DNA of 64,000 nt from Sphingobium cyanobacteriorum. Its GTDB lineage: Bacteria > Pseudomonadota > Alphaproteobacteria > Sphingomonadales > Sphingomonadaceae. The position numbers and the translations under genes are program-made. Below the pieces are notes generated by a model. It did no database searches, had not been told where the DNA came from, and saw nothing but the letters and a program-made list of their open reading frames with translations. Where the stretch lies: contig NZ_JAUQOM010000001.1 in NCBI RefSeq assembly GCF_030580935.1, positions 620,001 through 684,000 of the forward strand, in the 5' to 3' direction. Below are positions 60,802 through 64,000 of this stretch, piece by piece; the first letter of the stretch is position 1; each line of letters starts with the position of its first letter.

Positions 60802-61635
60802 TCATGTCGCGAACGATCCCGCCAGCGACCCCATGGTCAGCGCCCAGCCATCCACCAGCACGAACAGCAGCAGCTTGAACGGCATCGATATGATCGTGGG
60901 CGACAGCATCATCATGCCCAGCGCCATCAGCGTGGACGCGACCACCAGGTCGATGATCAGGAAAGGCAGGAAGATCATGAAGCCGATCTGGAACGCGGTC
61001 TTGAGTTCGCTGGTCACGAACGCCGGCAACAGGATCGAGAAGGGAATATCGTCAGGCGTGCGGAAGGCCGGCGCCTTGGCCAGGCTCTGGAACAGCTTCA
61101 GGTCGCTTTCGCGGGTCTGCCTGGTCATGAATCCGTGCAGCACCTTGCCCGACCGGCCGACCGCCTCCTCGATGCTGATCTGCCCTTTGCCATAGGGGTC
61201 GAACGCCTGGGCATTGATCGCGTCGATCGCCGGGCGCATCACGAACAGCGACAGGAACAGGGCAAGGCCAACCAGCACCTGGTTGGGCGGCGTCTGTTGC
61301 AGGCCCAGCGCCTGGCGCAGCAGCGACAGGACGATGATGATGCGGGTGAAGCTGGTCATCATGAGCACGAGCGACGGCAACACCGTCAGCAGGCTCATCA
61401 GGATCAGGATTTGCAGGGACAGCGACATGGAGCGGCCGTCACCCGAAATCTGGCCCATCGCCCGGCTCAGCGCGCCGCCATTGTCGACCGGCGCGGCGGG
61501 CGCGGCCTGGGCAAAGGCGGGGATGGTGAAGATCAACGTCAGCACAACAACCAGCGTCATCCCCGCGAAGGCGGAGATCCATCTCCCTGCCTTCGCGGGG
61601 ATGACGATGTTTCGGGAATCAGCGCAGGCGGACAT
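60802..61635 (-). CDS. fliP: flagellar biosynthetic protein FliP with repeat-derived N-terminus
   Basis: Core export-gate protein. The canonical part starts [29 protein letters not shown], with [29 protein letters not shown]-like [14 protein letters not shown] and the C-terminal [11 protein letters not shown]. The preferred ATG 61635 overlaps fliO by 17 bp and has AAGG five nucleotides upstream. It gives 277 residues in which [10 protein letters not shown]...AFAGMT is translated from a palindromic repeat, followed by a signal peptide. The alternative ATG 61560, inside the repeat, gives 252 residues, nearer the usual length. In both cases the repeat-derived part should be removed with the signal peptide. 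Confidence 0.93.
   Translation of the reverse strand: MSACADSRNIVIPAKAGRWISAFAGMTLVVVLTLIFTIPAFAQAAPAAPVDNGGALSRAMGQISGDGRSMSLSLQILILMSLLTVLPSLVLMMTSFTRIIIVLSLLRQALGLQQTPPNQVLVGLALFLSLFVMRPAIDAINAQAFDPYGKGQISIEEAVGRSGKVLHGFMTRQTRESDLKLFQSLAKAPAFRTPDDIPFSILLPAFVTSELKTAFQIGFMIFLPFLIIDLVVASTLMALGMMMLSPTIISMPFKLLLFVLVDGWALTMGSLAGSFAT
61556..61605. repeat. palindromic repeat overlapping the fliP start
   Basis: Inverted arms of the GTCATCCCCGCGAAGGC type (61556-61572 and 61589-61605, perfect over 17 nt), with further pairing inside around a short centre. It is the same family as 24066. It contains the ATG at 61560 and lies within the 5' part of the fliP frame. Confidence 0.85.
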
Positions 61636-61882
61636 GGTCGCCTTCCGCGATCTTCTCGATCCGGCCGCGCGTCACCGCCACCAATATCTTCCTGCCCTCG
61701 AACTCGACCACGGCCAGCTTGCCGAATGCGCCCATCGGCAACGCTTCGAGCAGCTTGAGCGAGCGTTCCCCCTGCCCCGCCATCATGCCGGGCTGATATT
61801 TGCGCCACAGCCACAGCGCGCCAAAGGCCATGCCACCCACCAGCGGCAGCAGGATCAGCAGTTTGACGAAATACCAGAACAT
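61619..61882 (-). CDS. fliO: flagellar assembly protein FliO
   Basis: An 87-residue bitopic protein. It has an N-terminal membrane helix ([23 protein letters not shown]), then a cytosolic domain with [40 protein letters not shown], the FliO pattern. FliO helps assemble the FliP ring. The start is ATG 61882, and its 3' end overlaps fliP. Position between fliN and fliP is the standard order. Confidence 0.9.
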   Translation of the reverse strand: MFWYFVKLLILLPLVGGMAFGALWLWRKYQPGMMAGQGERSLKLLEALPMGAFGKLAVVEFEGRKILVAVTRGRIEKIAEGDHVRLR

Positions 61883-61969
61883 GAAATGGCCTGCCCGCAG
61901 CTATGGTTAACAGCGCCTGCGATCCGCAGTTTCGCGACCGAAGGCAAGCGCAAAATCAAACCGGGCGCG

Positions 61970-62305
61970 TCATCCGCGCCGTTCGATCCCGGCCAGGCGG
62001 TTTTCGGTCGCGGCAATGTCGATGATGCGAATGCCATAACGGCCGTTCACCGTCACCACCTCGCCCTTGGCGATCAGCGCGCCATTGACCATGATGTCCA
62101 GCAGGTCGTCCGCCTGCCGGTCCAGTTCGACGATGCTGCCTTCGGCCAGGTCCATCACTTCGGCCAGGCGCAGCGACGTGGACCCGACCTCCACCGACAT
62201 GCGGACCGGAATGTCGGCCAGCAGCTTGAACTGGCGATTATTGGTCATCCGGCTGACCGGATCATCGGCCCGTTCCATCCGGGGGGCTTCGCTCATGTCG
62301 CTCAT
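61970..62305 (-). CDS. fliN: flagellar motor switch protein FliN
   Basis: A 111-residue C-ring protein with the SpoA/FliN domain: LLADIPVRMSVEVGSTSLRLAEVMDLAEGSIVELDRQADDLLDIMVNGALIAKGEVVTVNGRYGIRI. It begins with a short disordered acidic tail. ATG 62305 overlaps the fliM stop by ATGA, ensuring coupled translation of the two switch proteins. An 87-bp gap without features precedes fliO. Confidence 0.94.
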   Translation of the reverse strand: MSDMSEAPRMERADDPVSRMTNNRQFKLLADIPVRMSVEVGSTSLRLAEVMDLAEGSIVELDRQADDLLDIMVNGALIAKGEVVTVNGRYGIRIIDIAATENRLAGIERRG

Positions 62306-63186
62306 TGATCGGGTTCCTGTGCAAGCTTTTCAATCTGGAAGGCGGCGCGGCCGTCCTGTTCACCGATCGTGCCATGGGCGACGATGCGGTTTCCGACGAT
62401 CAACGGCAGCGATCGGCCGATGGTCACGGGAATGACGTCGCCGACCTTGAGTTGCATCAGGTCGGCCAGGGAAAGGTTGGGGCGCGCCAGCACGGTGCGC
62501 GCGGGCATGCGGATGTCGCGCATCCGGCGGGCGATGCGCGCCTGCCAGACAGGATCGCGATGCTCCTCGTCAGTGGGGATATTGGCGCCGGTCAGCGCCT
62601 CGACCGCGCGCAGCGCAGACAGCGGGAACAGCAGGTCGATGGGCCATTCCTGCTCGCGGGTCAGCGACACGGTGAAACGTTGCAGCACCATCTGGTCGCC
62701 AGGCTGGGCGGCGGCGGCATAGCCGACCGCGCTCTCGCGCAGGATCAGCGCCTGCTCCAGCGGCAATATATCGGTCCAGGTTTCGATCAGGCGCGCCGTG
62801 ATGGTGTCGGCCAGGCGGGCGATCAGCCGGTCCTCGGTCGGTGTGAATTCGGACCGCGCGGGCAAGGGGCGGTTGCCGATGCCGCCATAAAAACAATCGA
62901 CCAGGGTAGATATCATCGCCGCGTCCATGCGCAGCAGCATCTGCCCCTTCAAGGGCAGCAGGCGATAGATGGACAGGCTGCAAAAGGCCGGAACGTCGGC
63001 CGACCATGTGCCAAAGTCCAGCACGCACGTCTCCTGCGCGGTGACAAGCGGACGCACGCCGGCGATCGGCTCGATCAGGGCGCGAATACGCCGGCCCAGC
63101 TTTTCGCCCAGCCGGTCCAGGCCCGACAACATGATCGGCGCCTGTGTTTCCCCGCGCCCGAAGGCGTAGGTCTGTACCTCGGTCAT
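62302..63186 (-). CDS. fliM: flagellar motor switch protein FliM, short N-terminus
   Basis: A 294-residue FliM. The middle domain carries the GGxG segment (CFYGGIGNRPLPARSEFTPTEDRLIARL), and the C-terminal SpoA domain includes LSLADLMQLKVGDVIPV and NRIVAHGTIGEQDGRAAFQI. It begins at MTEVQTYAFGRGETQ, without the LSQ-EIDALL segment that binds phospho-CheY in most FliM proteins; no in-frame upstream start restores it. It is about 40 residues shorter than E. coli FliM. It overlaps fliN by 4 bp. Confidence 0.9.
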   Translation of the reverse strand: MTEVQTYAFGRGETQAPIMLSGLDRLGEKLGRRIRALIEPIAGVRPLVTAQETCVLDFGTWSADVPAFCSLSIYRLLPLKGQMLLRMDAAMISTLVDCFYGGIGNRPLPARSEFTPTEDRLIARLADTITARLIETWTDILPLEQALILRESAVGYAAAAQPGDQMVLQRFTVSLTREQEWPIDLLFPLSALRAVEALTGANIPTDEEHRDPVWQARIARRMRDIRMPARTVLARPNLSLADLMQLKVGDVIPVTIGRSLPLIVGNRIVAHGTIGEQDGRAAFQIEKLAQEPDQ

Positions 63187-63297
63187 CTTGGCCCCCTGCC
63201 CGTATCGGATCAGGGGACGTCCCGATCCCTTTCAGGCAGGACCATAAATAACGAAAATGGTAAAATTCCGGTTAAATCAGGTGCAGCCGGGGCCGCG

Positions 63298-63954
63298 TCA
63301 CTGGATCACGAAATTCGTGAAATAGACATTGTCGACGCCGCCATAGCCGGTTTTCTGCTTCAATATGTCGTTGACGATGTCACGGATCTTTTTCTGCAAA
63401 ATCTGCTTGCCCTTGGGCGTGTCGAGCATTTCCTGCGGCTGCTGCGCCAGCATCATCAGCACCTGGCTGCGGACCGGCATCTCATGCTGCTTGATCGCGG
63501 CGATGACGCGATAGTCATAATAGGTCGACACGGCGATGGTGATCTGGGCGAAGGCGTCGGTGTCCGACATGTTCGACGTGAAGGGCGCCTGAAGCTGGAA
63601 ATAGGTCGCCTGATAGGCAGCCGGATTGGCCGGCGCCGGCAGGTCGATGCCATGGCCCGGCGCATGGCCGGCCGACGCGACATGATCGCCGCCGGCGGCA
63701 TGGCCACCACCTGCGCCACCGGCTTCGCCGGCCCAGCCATGGGCGGTGGCGACCGCCTGCGCGTCCTCACCGGCCAGCACCAGAACGGGCTTGTTGGGGT
63801 CCTCCTTAGGCCCTTCGGCCTTGGCGTTGAAGAAGCCGGCGGCATAGAGCCCGCCTGCCGCCCCCGCCCCGCCCAGCACGACGCCGACGACCAGCAGCAG
63901 GATCATCTTCATGCCCCCGCCTTTCTTCTTCTTGGCCTTCGGCTCGTCGCTCAT
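63298..63954 (-). CDS. fliL: flagellar basal body-associated protein FliL
   Basis: A 218-residue FliL. It has a basic cytosolic tail (KAKKKKGGG), one membrane helix (MILLLVVGVVLGGAGAAGGLYA), then an unusually Gly/Ala/His-rich spacer of about 45 residues. The periplasmic FliL domain follows (YFQLQAPFTSNMSDTDAFAQITIAVSTYYD), ending in KTGYGGVDNVYFTNFVIQ. FliL surrounds the stator and stabilises torque. It is first in the visible operon; upstream regulatory DNA is cut by the window edge. Confidence 0.93.
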   Translation of the reverse strand: MSDEPKAKKKKGGGMKMILLLVVGVVLGGAGAAGGLYAAGFFNAKAEGPKEDPNKPVLVLAGEDAQAVATAHGWAGEAGGAGGGHAAGGDHVASAGHAPGHGIDLPAPANPAAYQATYFQLQAPFTSNMSDTDAFAQITIAVSTYYDYRVIAAIKQHEMPVRSQVLMMLAQQPQEMLDTPKGKQILQKKIRDIVNDILKQKTGYGGVDNVYFTNFVIQ

Positions 63955-64000
63955 AATTTTTGTCCCCTAGGCAAAGCGGCGGTCACGCATAGCGCGCGCG

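Overview
This is a GC-rich (roughly 65%) chromosomal window from an alphaproteobacterium, most likely a member of the Sphingomonadaceae (Sphingobium/Sphingomonas type). The assignment rests on protein character and gene order read by eye, not on a database search. Supporting signs are a Tat-exported Rieske protein in a petABC operon, CpdR next to an N-formylglutamate amidohydrolase and a tRNA-Val, a ybgF-tilS-ftsH string, an EI-Ntr (PtsP) gene, and several short palindromic repeat families typical of this group. The window is mostly core chromosome with a few small accessory patches.

Layout. 1-11.2 kb (minus strand): an RsmB-like rRNA methyltransferase (cut by the window edge), guaB, a repeat-flanked GIY-YIG nuclease cassette and an orphan gene, then ftsH, tilS, ybgF/cpoB, a RodZ-like protein and ptsP. 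11.3-19 kb: an accessory-looking block with two tandem Tat-exported PLP aminotransferases, an SRPBCC/VOC/VOC/DUF1428 run divergent from an HxlR-type regulator, a proline-rich lipoprotein and a nitronate-monooxygenase-like enzyme. 19-31.6 kb: lysC, ubiG, a DUF1206 membrane protein, a CitE-like lyase, an SPFH/NfeD pair, exported MsrA, aspartate aminotransferase, pabB-pabC, a DUF983 protein, a thioesterase and a cytochrome b561-YceI fusion. 31.7-40.5 kb: a Rap1a-like secreted protein, class II DAHP synthase, a low-GC orphan patch, TerC, fructose-1,6-bisphosphatase, an OafA-SGNH acyltransferase, N-formylglutamate amidohydrolase, cpdR and tRNA-Val(GAC). 40.7-56 kb: an adenine-salvage pair (MTA/SAH nucleosidase and apt), petABC, trmL, an FkbM methyltransferase, hemF, lipB, queE-queC, hslO and argF-argD.

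56-64 kb (minus strand) is a flagellar cluster. Its transcription order is fliL, fliM, fliN, fliO, fliP, fliQ, fliR, flhB, an unrecognised gene, fliD, fliS. The unrecognised gene and fliD each have a sequence upstream that fits a sigma-28 promoter (TAAA-N15-GCCG), so the basal-body/export genes and the late filament-cap genes seem to be separately controlled. FliM lacks the usual N-terminal CheY-binding segment. A palindromic repeat sits across the fliO/fliP junction and probably contributes residues to the FliP signal peptide.

The strongest leads are the GIY-YIG gene bracketed by inverted copies of a palindromic repeat (2602-2975), the repeat inside the fliP start region, the two sigma-28-like promoters that tie an unknown protein to flagellar assembly, the truncated FliM, the tandem exported aminotransferases, and a 34-bp dyad in front of the HxlR regulator. 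No CRISPR array, prophage, insertion sequence or secondary-metabolite cluster was seen.
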